A stretch of DNA of 64,000 nucleotides from Pseudodesulfovibrio sp. (GCA_016744135.1 JADGEX010000001.1:2553029-2617028), one strand, 5' to 3'. Positions 1 through 8,607 are shown, counted from the first letter of the stretch. Numbers and translations: made by a program. The notes: a model not told the origin generated them from the letters alone.

Positions 1-532
1 CACCGCAGAACTCCGTAAGATCGGTCCGGCCATTAAGGAAATGCAGGACGCAGAAAAGCTTGGCGGTCAGAAGAAGTACGATGAAGCCGAGGAAAAGATG
101 CAGTCCGCCCTGAAGAAGGTTCCGAACGATTACACCGGCCTTTTGCTTATGGCGAAATTGCAGATGGCCCAAAAAAAATATGAAGACGCTCTGCCTTACG
201 CCATGGAAGCCAGACGAATTTATCCTGATGAGGCACAGGCCAGTCAATTGAGTGGGGTGCTTTTGATTCAATCCAAACAGTATTCCCAAGCGCATGACAA
301 TTTCGAGGCCTATGACAAGGCGTTGCCCGGCAATCCTTATTCCAATTTTTTCAAGGGCTACAGTCAGGAAGGCATGGGCAACAGGGAAGAAGCTGCCCGT
401 GAATACTACAAATTTCTTCAACAGGTCCGGCAGGGTGATCAAGCCGGTCACGCTTACCAACGTCTCATCGATTGGGGCTACATCAAGGGCGAGGTGCGAC
501 CTGTGCGCGACCCCATGTCTTATCTGGGATAA
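1..532 (+). CDS. TPR-repeat protein, 5' end outside window
   Basis: The frame is open from the first bases of the window, so the start lies upstream; the ATG at 41 is probably internal. The visible ~176 residues are helical and show tetratricopeptide-like repeats: a repeat around KKYDEAEEKMQSALKKVPND, a second around KKYEDALPYAMEARRIYPDE, and a third around KQYSQAHDNFEAYDKALPGN. TPR repeats are protein-protein interaction scaffolds. No enzymatic motif is visible and the partner is unknown. The protein ends shortly after DPMSYLG. It is followed by a 290-bp gap with two hairpin repeats and faces nrdJ, which is convergent. The TPR call is strong; the role is not known. Confidence 0.8.
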   Translation, partial: TAELRKIGPAIKEMQDAEKLGGQKKYDEAEEKMQSALKKVPNDYTGLLLMAKLQMAQKKYEDALPYAMEARRIYPDEAQASQLSGVLLIQSKQYSQAHDNFEAYDKALPGNPYSNFFKGYSQEGMGNREEAAREYYKFLQQVRQGDQAGHAYQRLIDWGYIKGEVRPVRDPMSYLG

Positions 533-571
533 CGGCTTTCGATAGCGGTGGCCTACCGGCGTTCGCTTTTA

Positions 572-602
572 GCGGGACCAGGGCGCTGTCCTGGACTCTC
601 CC
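572..602. repeat. Short GC hairpin repeat (CCAGGGC/CCTGG type)
   Basis: The inverted repeat CCAGGGCGCTGTCCTGG is followed by ACTCTCCC. A closely similar segment (GGCCAGGGCGGCGCCCTGG then TCTCTCC) lies at 13256-13282 beside the uvrA 3' end, so this is a dispersed element rather than a one-off. It lies just downstream of the TPR gene and could act as a terminator or mRNA-end stabiliser. It has no T-tract. The rest of 603-708 shows nothing else recognisable. Confidence 0.5.
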
Positions 603-708
603 AAATTTCTTATAGCGCCTTCGGTGAGCATTCATAGTCCGAAAAAGACTTTTAGTCCTGATGCAAATCGGGTTTCGATTTAGCTGACTAAGATCTCGCG
701 AAGCGATA

Positions 709-812
709 CAAAAAGTTTAGGAAAAGAGAGGGATAGGGGGTCTGGGGGGAAGGGAGAGAAAGAACCCTTTACAAAGGGTTTTTCTCTCCCTTCCCCCCAG
801 CCGTCGGAGACT
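709..812. terminator. Large hairpin element between convergent genes (3'-end repeat family)
   Basis: The two arms run from 742 to 800: CTGGGGGGAAGGGAGAGAAA and ACCCTTT pair with AAAGGGT and TTTCTCTCCCTTCCCCCCAG across a 3-nt loop, an almost perfect 28-bp stem. It begins with AAAAAGTTTAGGA and ends with GCCGTCGGAGAC, which matches the layout of elements at 25699-25765 and 48061-48130 (AAAAAGTTTTGGA, then a hairpin with GAACC/GGTTC, then GCCGCCGGAGGC). It lies between the 3' ends of the TPR gene and nrdJ, where it could terminate both. The terminator role is inferred; the repeat relationship is seen directly. Confidence 0.65.
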
Positions 813-819
813 TCTTAAA

Positions 820-3060
820 CTACCCGCCGCACTTGGTATAAGCGCAGGATTTGCAGATGTGGCAACCTTCTTCGAAGACGAGCGGTTCGCCGCAATCCGG
901 GCAGAGTTCCTTGTTGAGCGATGCGACCTGTACGTCAACGCGATCACCACTGAGATAGCGGGATTCGAAGACGTGGGCGATGGCATCGGGAATGGATTTG
1001 ACCAGATGCTTTTTCATGAACTTGGGATTCTCGCCGCCGATACCCTTGAGCTGTTCGACGATCTCGCGCACTTCAACGCCGGAACGCAGGGCAAGAGAGA
1101 CAAGCCTGCCAATGGCTTCGGCCTTGGCGGTGATTGATCCACCGGATTTGCCGATGGTGGCAAAAACTTCGAAGGGTTTGCCGTCCATCTCGTTGACGGT
1201 CAGGAAAAGCATCCCGAGACCTGTGGCGATTTTTTGGGTGAATCCGTAAATGACATCCGGGCGATCCTGAACAACGGAAGTATCTTCTTCTTTTTTCTTG
1301 TCGCTTTCGCCAGTGCAGAGAACTTGGGATGTTTTGGAGCCGTCGCGGTATACCGTGACGCCCTTGCAGCCATATTCGTAGGCCTTCCAGTAGATGTCCC
1401 AGATGTCTTCCTTGGTGGCGTTGCTGGGCAGGTTCACGGTCTTGGAGACGGCATTGTCGGTGTGCTTTTGGAAAGCTGCCTGCATTTTGAGATGCCAGAT
1501 AGGCTCGATATCCATTGATGTGACGAAGACGGTTCGTAACTCTTCGGGCAGATGTTCCATCTTTTTAATGGTGCCGATCTTGGCTATTTCTTCCATAAGG
1601 TTGGCGGAATAGGCTCCGGCATCCTTGACCGCAGTTTCGAAAAAGGGGTTGGTCTCGACCAACTTGTCGTTGTCCATGACGTTACGTACGAAGGACAGGG
1701 CAAACAGCGGTTCTACGCCGGAGGAACAGCCTGCTATGATGGACAGAGTGCCGGTGGGCGCGATGGTTGTGGTCGTGGCGTTGCGGTAGGGGCCGAGATT
1801 GGCCTCACCGAAAATGGACTCGACGTATGTCGGGAAATGGCCGCGCTCGGTAGCGAGGGTCTTGGATGCGCTCCGGGCTTCGTCCTGCACGAATTTCATG
1901 ACGCGCTCACCCATATCTACGGCAGACTGGGAGTTGTAGGGAATTTTGAGCTGGTAAAGCAGGTCAGCCCACCCCATGACACCGAGACCGATCTTGCGGT
2001 TCATCTCAACGGTTTCGGTGATCTGAGGCAAGGGGTACTGGGAAGCGTCGATGACGTTGTCCAGGAACCTGACGGCTAAGTGTACGATGCGCTTGAGTTC
2101 ATCCCAATCCACTTCGGAATCGTGACCGTTTTTGCCTTTGGCGAAGCACTTGCCGAGGTTGATGGAGCCGAGATTACAGGCTTCGTAAGGCAGCAAGGGC
2201 TGTTCGCCACAGGGGTTGGTAGACTCCATGTCACCGAGTTTGGGCGTGGGATTGTCGCGGTTGATACGATCCAAGAAGACGATCCCCGGATCGCCGGATT
2301 CCCATGCCTTTTGTACCAAAATATTGAAGACGTCACGGGCATTGAGTGAGCCCACTTTTTCGCCGGAATTGGGGGCGATGAGATCAAAGTCTGCTTTTTT
2401 CTCAACAGCCTTCATGAATGCTTCTGTCAGTCCGATGGATAGGTTGAAGTTGTTCAATTCTCCATCGCGTTCTTTGGCCTTGATGAAATCCATGATGTCT
2501 GGGTGGTCGACGCGTAAAATGCCCATGTTCGCGCCGCGTCGGGTGCCGCCCTGTTTGATTTGTTCAGTGGCGCAGTTGAAAATCTTGAGGAAGGAGAGAG
2601 GCCCGGATGCCACACCGCCAGTGGAACCGACCACGGAATCTTTGGCGCGTAGGCGGGAGAAAGAAAATCCTGTGCCGCCGCCGGACTTATGGATCATGGC
2701 TGCGTGCTTCACGGCGTCGAAAATACCTTCGATATCATCCTCGATTGGCAGGACGAAACAGGCGGCCAATTGTCCGATGTCGGTGCCTGCGTTCATGAGA
2801 GTGGGGGAGTTGGGCAGGAAACGATATGAGGTCATCAGTTCGTAGAACTCACGCGCCAGCTTGGTGGATTTGAACGAAGACTCCTTATACTTGTCTTCTT
2901 CTTCAGCAATGGCTGTCGCCACTCTCCAGAAGAGTTCCTTGGTGGTCTCGTAAGTGACCCCCTCGGTGTCTTTCCGTTGGTAACGCCGTTTCAAAACTAT
3001 CTTGGCGTTTTCATTGATAATCGGGTCGGAAAGACTTGCGGGCATTTTGAGTTTTGACAT
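820..3060 (-). CDS. nrdJ: Adenosylcobalamin-dependent (class II) ribonucleotide reductase
   Basis: The 746-residue protein reduces ribonucleotides to deoxyribonucleotides with a B12-generated thiyl radical and needs no oxygen, which suits an anaerobe. The N-terminal part carries the ATP-cone-free start typical of this class, then SPTLMNAG, GGGTGFSFSRLR and the signature NPCGEQPLLPYEACNLGSIN, with the radical-site cysteine in NPCGE. APTGTLSIIAGCSSGVEP is the conserved loop near residue 430. The C-terminus ends in a four-cysteine zinc-like tail, CPDCGE...CHICKSC, common in bacterial NrdJ. ATG at 3060 is preceded by GAAGG. It is transcribed alone, away from modC. Length fits the ~740-residue subfamily. 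Confidence 0.96.
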   Translation of the reverse strand: MSKLKMPASLSDPIINENAKIVLKRRYQRKDTEGVTYETTKELFWRVATAIAEEEDKYKESSFKSTKLAREFYELMTSYRFLPNSPTLMNAGTDIGQLAACFVLPIEDDIEGIFDAVKHAAMIHKSGGGTGFSFSRLRAKDSVVGSTGGVASGPLSFLKIFNCATEQIKQGGTRRGANMGILRVDHPDIMDFIKAKERDGELNNFNLSIGLTEAFMKAVEKKADFDLIAPNSGEKVGSLNARDVFNILVQKAWESGDPGIVFLDRINRDNPTPKLGDMESTNPCGEQPLLPYEACNLGSINLGKCFAKGKNGHDSEVDWDELKRIVHLAVRFLDNVIDASQYPLPQITETVEMNRKIGLGVMGWADLLYQLKIPYNSQSAVDMGERVMKFVQDEARSASKTLATERGHFPTYVESIFGEANLGPYRNATTTTIAPTGTLSIIAGCSSGVEPLFALSFVRNVMDNDKLVETNPFFETAVKDAGAYSANLMEEIAKIGTIKKMEHLPEELRTVFVTSMDIEPIWHLKMQAAFQKHTDNAVSKTVNLPSNATKEDIWDIYWKAYEYGCKGVTVYRDGSKTSQVLCTGESDKKKEEDTSVVQDRPDVIYGFTQKIATGLGMLFLTVNEMDGKPFEVFATIGKSGGSITAKAEAIGRLVSLALRSGVEVREIVEQLKGIGGENPKFMKKHLVKSIPDAIAHVFESRYLSGDRVDVQVASLNKELCPDCGEPLVFEEGCHICKSCAYTKCGG

Positions 3061-3431
3061 GGATGAACCTTCGTAAGCTGTTGAAAAAATTGTATTTATC
3101 TAAAAAAGTAGCGGAAAGTGAATGTAGGCACTAGAGAATATCTAGATTATAGAAAGCAGACGAAAAACGCCAGCGCAAATTGCATTTTCATGCATAAAGA
3201 CCGGGAAGCCTTGACCTGTCTTGGTTGTCAGCTTTGAGGGTCTTATCAAAAATAGTTATTATTTCATTTTTGGTATTTTTTACACCATTTTTGAAGGGCG
3301 TGAGTAACGGAAAGGGGATTTGAGTCATCAACAAATAATGTCACTTTAGCTCATGAGATTCAATCACGAATATAACAGGGGACTTGTTGACTCAGGGAGG
3401 GTGAAATTCGTCTTAGATATCAAAGTGGGGA
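3061..3431 (-). promoter_or_regulatory. Intergenic region upstream of nrdJ
   Basis: The 370-bp gap separates nrdJ from the 3' end of modC, both on the minus strand. A good -10 hexamer (TATAAT on the minus strand) lies at 3146-3151, about 85 bp ahead of the nrdJ start; a matching -35 is weak. I looked for a cobalamin riboswitch because the enzyme uses B12 and did not find the B12-box. The rest is AT-rich without clear structure. Confidence 0.35.
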
Positions 3432-4175
3432 TTATTCATACGCCAGTGAGACCTGGTGGCGGAGGGTCTCGGCCAGGCGTTGATCCGAACCGACAAAGTC
3501 ACAGGCTGAGTATACGTTTGCCACACTACCGTTGTGATAAACAACGATGGTCTCAGCAAATGCTTCCACTTCGTCGGCATCGTGGGTGACCATAATCATC
3601 GGGATGTCGAAAGTCTCCAGTACCTTGGCCAGTTCATTGCGCATACGTATGCGTAGAGGTTGGTCCAGTGCGCTGAAGGGTTCATCCAGCAGCAGAAGCT
3701 TGGGGGAGGGAGCCAACGCCCGGGCCAGTGCAGTTCGCTGTTGCTGTCCACCTGATAGTGCAATCGGTCTTTGTCCTGCGATTTTTTCAAGGCCGAACAC
3801 ATCAATTAATTCTTCTACGTGCTGTTTTTCTTTATGACCAAGTCTGCTGAAGAGCGGCTTGAGGCCAAATCCGATGTTTTCTCGGACGGTCAGGTGTGGA
3901 AATAGTGCATAGTCCTGAAATACGTACCCGACATCGCGGCATCGAGTGGGGACATTAATATTCGCTTTGGAGTCGAAGATAACGTCTCCGTTAATTTTAA
4001 TGTATCCTTTGTCAGGTGTAAGCATGCCCGCTATGGATCGAAGGGTCAGGGTCTTGCCCGAGCCGGACGGCCCGAACAGTACCAAGGCCCGGTCTGTCGA
4101 GAAGAACTCCGAGCGGAGGAGAAATTCATCTCCTCCGCTTCGCATATGTTTTGTGATATCAAGTTCGAATTTCAT
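3432..4175 (-). CDS. modC: Molybdate ABC transporter ATPase (short ModC)
   Basis: The 247-residue ATPase powers uptake of molybdate or tungstate through ModB. Walker A is GPSGSGKT near residue 35, the signature LSGGQQQR near residue 141, Walker B LLLLDEPFSALD just after it, and the H-loop is MVTHD. Full-length ModC proteins are about 350 residues with a C-terminal molybdate-binding TOBE/Mop domain; that domain is missing here and the protein ends soon after the ATPase core. The gene is last of modB-modA-modC, 17 bp after modA. Identity as the molybdate ATPase rests partly on the modA and modB neighbours. Confidence 0.88.
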   Translation of the reverse strand: MKFELDITKHMRSGGDEFLLRSEFFSTDRALVLFGPSGSGKTLTLRSIAGMLTPDKGYIKINGDVIFDSKANINVPTRCRDVGYVFQDYALFPHLTVRENIGFGLKPLFSRLGHKEKQHVEELIDVFGLEKIAGQRPIALSGGQQQRTALARALAPSPKLLLLDEPFSALDQPLRIRMRNELAKVLETFDIPMIMVTHDADEVEAFAETIVVYHNGSVANVYSACDFVGSDQRLAETLRHQVSLAYE

Positions 4176-4192
4176 GACACTAGATGGTTTTG

Positions 4193-4957
4193 TTAGGGGC
4201 GTTTGAAGCCGCGTCCTTCCAACAGGGAAGCACCGGCATCGCTGCGGACAAATTCTACAAAGGCCTTGGCGATGTCCTGCTCGCTGGATTGCTTAAGTAC
4301 TGAAATAGGGTAAGTGACAGGCTTTTCAAGGGGAATTTCCTCAATGATGGTAACGGTTTTACCTGCTTTGACGGCATCAGTACGGTAGACAAAACCACAA
4401 TCGATTTCATCGCGGGACAGGTAATCAAGGATCTGACGAACGGATTCGCCGAAGATCATCTTGGGCGTCAGTTTTTCATACAGATTTTGAGCGGTCAGTG
4501 CTCCCTTGGCGTATTGGCCGGCAGGAACTGTCTCGGGTGTGCCGATTCCAATGGATTTTACGGCTGCTCCAGTGAGGTCATTCAACGTTTTTACGCCAGC
4601 CGGATTGTCTGCCGGGGTTGCCAGCACCAGAGAGTTGCGGGCAAAGACCTTGGCGTCGGTCTTGTTGACAAAGCCTTTGTCTATGGCCTTTTTCATCCAT
4701 TTGGGATTGGCGGATGCATAAACATCAGCCGGAGCGCCCTGTTCGATCTGGCGGTACAAAGCGCCGGATGAAGCAAAGTTCATAACTACATTCACGCCGG
4801 GATGGGCCGTTTCAAAGGCAGGCTCGATGTCGCTGAAGGCATCGGTCAGGCTGGCGGCGGCAGAGACGATGAGTTCCTGTGCCGTGGCACCTGTAGCGGT
4901 TCCTGCAATGAGAAAGAGTGATAAAACAATAGAGGCAAAAATAGTCGTTCGTTTCAT
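4193..4957 (-). CDS. modA: Molybdate-binding periplasmic protein
   Basis: ModA captures molybdate or tungstate in the periplasm and hands it to ModB. ATG at 4957 is chosen because AAGGAG lies seven bases before it; translation from there gives a clean signal peptide (MKRTTIFASIVLSLFLIAG, cleavage near ATA-QE) and a ~254-residue protein of normal length. Family features seen are LIVSAAASLTDAF at the start of the mature chain, FNFASSG-like NFASSGALYRQIEQGAPADV, and DCGFVYRTDA near the C-terminus. These match the ModA oxyanion-binding fold, with Ser residues that contact molybdate. It lies between modB and modC. Confidence 0.94.
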   Translation of the reverse strand: MKRTTIFASIVLSLFLIAGTATGATAQELIVSAAASLTDAFSDIEPAFETAHPGVNVVMNFASSGALYRQIEQGAPADVYASANPKWMKKAIDKGFVNKTDAKVFARNSLVLATPADNPAGVKTLNDLTGAAVKSIGIGTPETVPAGQYAKGALTAQNLYEKLTPKMIFGESVRQILDYLSRDEIDCGFVYRTDAVKAGKTVTIIEEIPLEKPVTYPISVLKQSSEQDIAKAFVEFVRSDAGASLLEGRGFKRP

Positions 4958-4977
4958 GATGACTCCTTGAATGGTCG

Positions 4978-5667
4978 TTAACAACGAGGTTTCAATAATT
5001 TGCTCGTGGTCATTAGGATGATCACGCAGACGATACTGATGATGAGCACCAGTGTGTTGGCGAGTGCATTGTTCCCGGCTTGAACCGCAGAATAGACGGC
5101 AAGCGAAAGGGTTTGTGTCCTGCCTGGAAGGTTACCGGCCACCATGAGGGTGGCACCGAACTCTCCCATGGCACGGGCAAAAGCGAGCATCCCCCCGGAG
5201 AGGACCCCCCTGAAAGCCAGCGGGAGGGAGACACGAAGAAAGACAGCCAGCTCTCCTTGTCCCAAGGTGCGGGCCGCGTTTTCATAGTGTGCGCCGACCC
5301 CCTCGAGTGCGGCGCGGGCGGATTTGAATACCAATGGAAAAGCAACCACCGTGGCAGCGATGACCGCCCCCTGCCAGGTGAACATGAGTGTAATATTGAA
5401 GTGCTCTTGCAGCCAGCTTCCGATAATCCCTCGGCGTCCGATGAAAACGAGCAGGTAGTATCCGAGCACAGTAGGGGGCATGACCATGGGCAGTGTGCAT
5501 ACGGCGTCCAGAAAGTCTCGTCCGGGGAAATCCCATCGGGCAAGTGCATAGGCAGCGGCTACGCCAAGAACTAACGCCCCCAGAGTCGCCAGTCCTGCGA
5601 CTTTGAGAGTCAGTAACAGTGGTCCTGTAAAGGCCACATCGGTAAAATCAAACCACATCATATCCAT
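4978..5667 (-). CDS. modB: Molybdate ABC transporter permease
   Basis: The 229-residue membrane protein forms the molybdate channel. It shows about five or six hydrophobic helices and the EAA-type loop for ATPase docking (YENAARTLGQGELAVFLRV, G at the conserved position). LPMVMPPTVLGYYLL is the characteristic ModB segment near residue 60. It is the first gene of the operon; modA starts 21 bp beyond its stop. The usual order in other bacteria is modA-modB-modC, so modB leading is uncommon. Start ATG at 5667 has only a weak ribosome site; ATG codons two and three residues further in are alternatives. Confidence 0.93.
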   Translation of the reverse strand: MDMMWFDFTDVAFTGPLLLTLKVAGLATLGALVLGVAAAYALARWDFPGRDFLDAVCTLPMVMPPTVLGYYLLVFIGRRGIIGSWLQEHFNITLMFTWQGAVIAATVVAFPLVFKSARAALEGVGAHYENAARTLGQGELAVFLRVSLPLAFRGVLSGGMLAFARAMGEFGATLMVAGNLPGRTQTLSLAVYSAVQAGNNALANTLVLIISIVCVIILMTTSKLLKPRC

Positions 5668-6153
5668 GACAAGTCCATCAATAAGAAGTCTGGCAATATA
5701 TTTTTACAGCGTACTCGTATTCTCCACCGGAAAAGTATAGTAATTTGTTGCCCATCAATGCATTATGCACACACAAAAAGAATTGTAAAGCATAGAGCAA
5801 CTGTCACGAATATACCAAAAAGCGTGACAGTTGGCTTTTGACGGGCGGTAATGAGTACTCTTTGTCGTGTATTATGCACAAAATAACATAGTAGAGTCCG
5901 TCTTTTGCTGCCATGTACAGTGATAAATTGTGTATCTACCTTTATTGTTCATCGTGATAGTATGATTTTACTGTGCATGACCTTTTATCTTGGCTGATGC
6001 AAAGGATGGAAGGTTCTATAGAGCTTTCACGCCGCTTTTGCGTGTAATTTGTCATGTGCATAAAGAAAGAATGGAGGGGGCCGGAGATGGTCCGGGAGAG
6101 AGAACAGCCCCTCTCATGATCGGGCGGGGCTGTTCGTGTGGCTGGGAGTATTC
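5668..6153. promoter_or_regulatory. Regulatory intergenic region upstream of modB
   Basis: No convincing gene lies here. Three things stand out. (1) An 11-bp inverted repeat, CAACTGTCACG/CGTGACAGTTG, at 5798-5833, could be an operator or a hairpin in the mod leader. (2) The decamer ATTATGCACA occurs at 5762 and again at 5871 in the same orientation, with related TGTGCATAAA at 6056. (3) A hairpin ACAGCCCC/GGGGCTGT lies at 6104-6133, possibly the terminator of the minus-strand hemerythrin transcript although it lacks a T-run. Binding proteins are unknown; a ModE-type site is possible but not shown. Confidence 0.4.
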
Positions 6154-6253
6154 GTTATTTTTTGAATACGTGGAATTCATACCCATATGTGCCGGGGTAA
6201 TCCCGATACTGCGCGATTTCCTTGCGGGTTATGTCGATGATGGCTCGTCCATT
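6154..6253 (-). pseudogene. 3' remnant of a second MerR-methyltransferase gene
   Basis: Bases 6154-6253 align without gaps to 8830-8929, the 3' end of the intact MerR-methyltransferase gene. Read on the minus strand they encode NGRAIIDITRKEIAQ and then YRDYPGTYGYEFHVFKK plus a stop, differing from the intact copy at about two of 31 residues. Everything upstream of that in the paralogue is absent; instead the hemerythrin gene begins. The hemerythrin stop codon lies inside this remnant in a different frame. So a tandem paralogue probably existed and was lost by a deletion that joined the hemerythrin 3' end to its last ~31 codons. Confidence 0.8.
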
Positions 6254-6648
6254 TTCTCTCGAAGGAAGTTCCCCATATCTCTGTCTGTTCCCATGGTATG
6301 GTCCTTCAACCATCCATTCAGAAAGTCGAGCAGTTCAAATGTTACAGTGGCGCTTCCGTCCTTGAATTGTTCTTGCAGTTTGACTGCCTGACCTGTGAGT
6401 TCGTCGTGTTCTTTTTTATGGTTTTCATACTCCGGATACTTTTGTTCCTGCATGAATTTTTCTTCGGTATCAAAGTGTTCCACCGTATAGACGATGAGAT
6501 CATCGAAAATTTTCACGATAGCAGACTGCTCCTGTCCTTCAATTGTAGCGGTATGCATCATGTTGAGAATTTCAAACAGGTTGCGGTGCTGTTCGTCTAT
6601 TTCTGGAATGTGGATCATGTTTTCTTTGGTAAAATTGATGAAAGACAT
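6229..6648 (-). CDS. Bacteriohemerythrin
   Basis: The 139-residue four-helix protein should bind oxygen at a di-iron site, for oxygen sensing, storage or detoxification. The ligand pattern is complete: H in DEQHRNLFE (HxxxE spacing to the next helix), VEHFDTEEKFM, HKKEHDEL and LKDHTMGTDRD. The start ATG at 6648 follows a GGAG within 'ggagaactcc' on the complementary strand. The last residues, DEPSST, and the stop come from the methyltransferase remnant downstream, so the C-terminal tail is not native. The natural end of the fold (DHTMGTDRDMGNF) is intact, so function is probably kept. The cyclase gene is 25 bp upstream on the same strand. Confidence 0.93.
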   Translation of the reverse strand: MSFINFTKENMIHIPEIDEQHRNLFEILNMMHTATIEGQEQSAIVKIFDDLIVYTVEHFDTEEKFMQEQKYPEYENHKKEHDELTGQAVKLQEQFKDGSATVTFELLDFLNGWLKDHTMGTDRDMGNFLREKMDEPSST

Positions 6649-6672
6649 TGGAGAACTCCTCTATTGATATAG

Positions 6673-8607
6673 TTAGAGAGTGCTAATGCCTGTCCATCCG
6701 TCGCCCGGAGGGATGCGCATCATGGTTTTGCATCGTTTGAAGAAAATAGGGCTTATGGTGTCACTAGGGCATTTCTTCATGCACAGTTTAAAGAGTTCAG
6801 CAGCTTCGTTGAAGTCGCCTTGCCTATAGAGGCCTAATGCCTGTTTAAATGAGGGCAGTAACGATTTTTTCTCTGCAATCAGAGGTTCAGGGTCGGCATC
6901 AAAGACTTCGTAAAGCGCCACGGGAATCTGTTTTCCCTTGACGCGAACCGTGTCGATTTCACGTAGATTGAAGGCTGTAGGGTCGGGGAGTTTCTTGTAT
7001 ACGCTGTCGGATATCACGATATTGACACCGAAAGTTTTGGTGCAAGATTCGATACGAGCGGCTAAGTTGACCACATCGCCGATGACCGTGGCCTGGAGGC
7101 GTTCGTTGGTGCCGAGCGCCCCGAGTGTCACCTCGCCGTAGTGTATGCCAATGCCGGAGGCGATCGGTTTTTTAGCTTTCGCGGCTCTGTTTGTGTTGAA
7201 TCGTTTTATACGATGCTGCATGGCAATAGCGGCTTGGGTCGCACCCTCGGCATTTCCATCTTTGAACAATGCCAGAAGAGCATCGCCGTGAAAGCTGTCC
7301 ACGAACCCCTTATTGTCCGCGATGGGTTCGTTTACGGTCAAGAAATATTTATTGAGAAACTGGATGACATCCAGATGGGTCATGTCCTCGGAGAGTTTAG
7401 TGTAAGAACGGATGTCACTGAACAGGATGCACATCTCATGATTCGCGTGACTATTCAGAGCAAGGTCGCGGTATCTGCCCTTGCCCAGAAGTGCTAGGAA
7501 TTCCTTTGGAACAAATCGGGCATAGGAAGCCTGCTGCTCTATGATGTCGAGTTGTGCCTGTTTGTTAGTTTGTCGGAACAAGCAAATAGAATAAATACCG
7601 GCCATGATAAGGATTGATAGGGGAATAAGTACCATGGACATCTTGGCTAGGTATGCCTTGGGGCGAGCTGTGAGTTTGGCTACAGGCACATGGATCATGA
7701 TTATCCATTTTCCGGCATCACTGGTAATTTGAATCCCTGCCAGTTCCGAGATGAATTCTCCAGGGTCAATGGTGGCGTATGTAAAAAGGCCATTTTTCGT
7801 TCTGATTTGGCCGTTTACTGTATTGACGATATTATCCCATTCCTTCGGAAAACTTGCTTGAAAGGTGAGGTCTTTACCTCCTTCACGCATGAAGCCCCAT
7901 TCTTTATCTGCGTCATTGGACCGCAGCCAGTACCCTTTGTCGTTGAGTAACATGGGTTTTTCGCTTGATCCCTCAGTCCCGAGTTCCATAATGCGGCATA
8001 GGTGATCTCCGAAGTAGTTGAGCATAACCACCCCGTGTCTCGTCCCTTCGGAGTCGAATAAAGGAGCTGCGATGCGCATGATGGGCTTGGGAATAGCGCC
8101 GGGATCACAGGAATTCGTGTCTAGATCCAGTGCGGAAATGTACAGTTCACCGACCTTCAGTTTGCGGGAACCTTTGTGGTAGTACCTTCTCCCTTTATCT
8201 TGCAAAGCCATGTTCTCCGCCACTGAGGGGTTGCCTTCGTGGTAATCAATGCGGAAAAGTTCCATGCCTTGTCTGTCCAGATAGCGGATATTGTCATATG
8301 TTTTTTTATCCAGAGAGAAAAAAAGTAGGTTTTTGGCGAGAATGGCGGTCATGTGGCTGGTGAAGACCTGTTGTGACTCCTGCATTTTAGAAAGTAGGCG
8401 GACATCTGCCACGATATTTTCGAATTCAAATTTCAAGAGTTGTAGAAGTGAATATACCGTATTGGAGGTCTTTTCTGCCTCTAATGATTCCACATGATTC
8501 TTGTTGGATTGGTACAAAGTGAAGGCGCAAGCACCTACGATGAGGCATACCAGCATTGAGGCTGCCAGCCATTGGCATAAACTTGATTTAAGGATTCTTT
8601 CCCCCAT
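6673..8607 (-). CDS. Membrane class III nucleotide cyclase with extracytoplasmic sensor domain
   Basis: The 644-residue protein has a TM helix at ~11-33, a large periplasmic Cache-like sensor (~40-315), a second TM at ~325-345, and a class III cyclase domain (~390-560). Both metal aspartates are present (D398 in FSDIRSYT, D442 in SFHGDALLALF) and the transition-state Asn and Arg are present (N514, R518 in GDVVNLAARIE). The residue that normally selects adenine, Lys in IDKFIGD-type motifs, is Ser438 here. The C-terminal ~60 residues look like a TPR-type helical tail. Product could be cAMP, an altered nucleotide, or little at all. It sits immediately upstream of the hemerythrin gene. No clear ribosome site precedes the ATG at 8607. 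Confidence 0.85.
   Translation of the reverse strand: MGERILKSSLCQWLAASMLVCLIVGACAFTLYQSNKNHVESLEAEKTSNTVYSLLQLLKFEFENIVADVRLLSKMQESQQVFTSHMTAILAKNLLFFSLDKKTYDNIRYLDRQGMELFRIDYHEGNPSVAENMALQDKGRRYYHKGSRKLKVGELYISALDLDTNSCDPGAIPKPIMRIAAPLFDSEGTRHGVVMLNYFGDHLCRIMELGTEGSSEKPMLLNDKGYWLRSNDADKEWGFMREGGKDLTFQASFPKEWDNIVNTVNGQIRTKNGLFTYATIDPGEFISELAGIQITSDAGKWIIMIHVPVAKLTARPKAYLAKMSMVLIPLSILIMAGIYSICLFRQTNKQAQLDIIEQQASYARFVPKEFLALLGKGRYRDLALNSHANHEMCILFSDIRSYTKLSEDMTHLDVIQFLNKYFLTVNEPIADNKGFVDSFHGDALLALFKDGNAEGATQAAIAMQHRIKRFNTNRAAKAKKPIASGIGIHYGEVTLGALGTNERLQATVIGDVVNLAARIESCTKTFGVNIVISDSVYKKLPDPTAFNLREIDTVRVKGKQIPVALYEVFDADPEPLIAEKKSLLPSFKQALGLYRQGDFNEAAELFKLCMKKCPSDTISPIFFKRCKTMMRIPPGDGWTGISTL

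Noticed and set aside
3061..3431. Cobalamin riboswitch ahead of nrdJ
   Set aside because: The B12-box and the conserved helices were not found by eye in the leader.
5990..6391. Plus-strand open frame over the methyltransferase remnant
   Set aside because: It is antisense to the hemerythrin gene and the remnant, with no domain.
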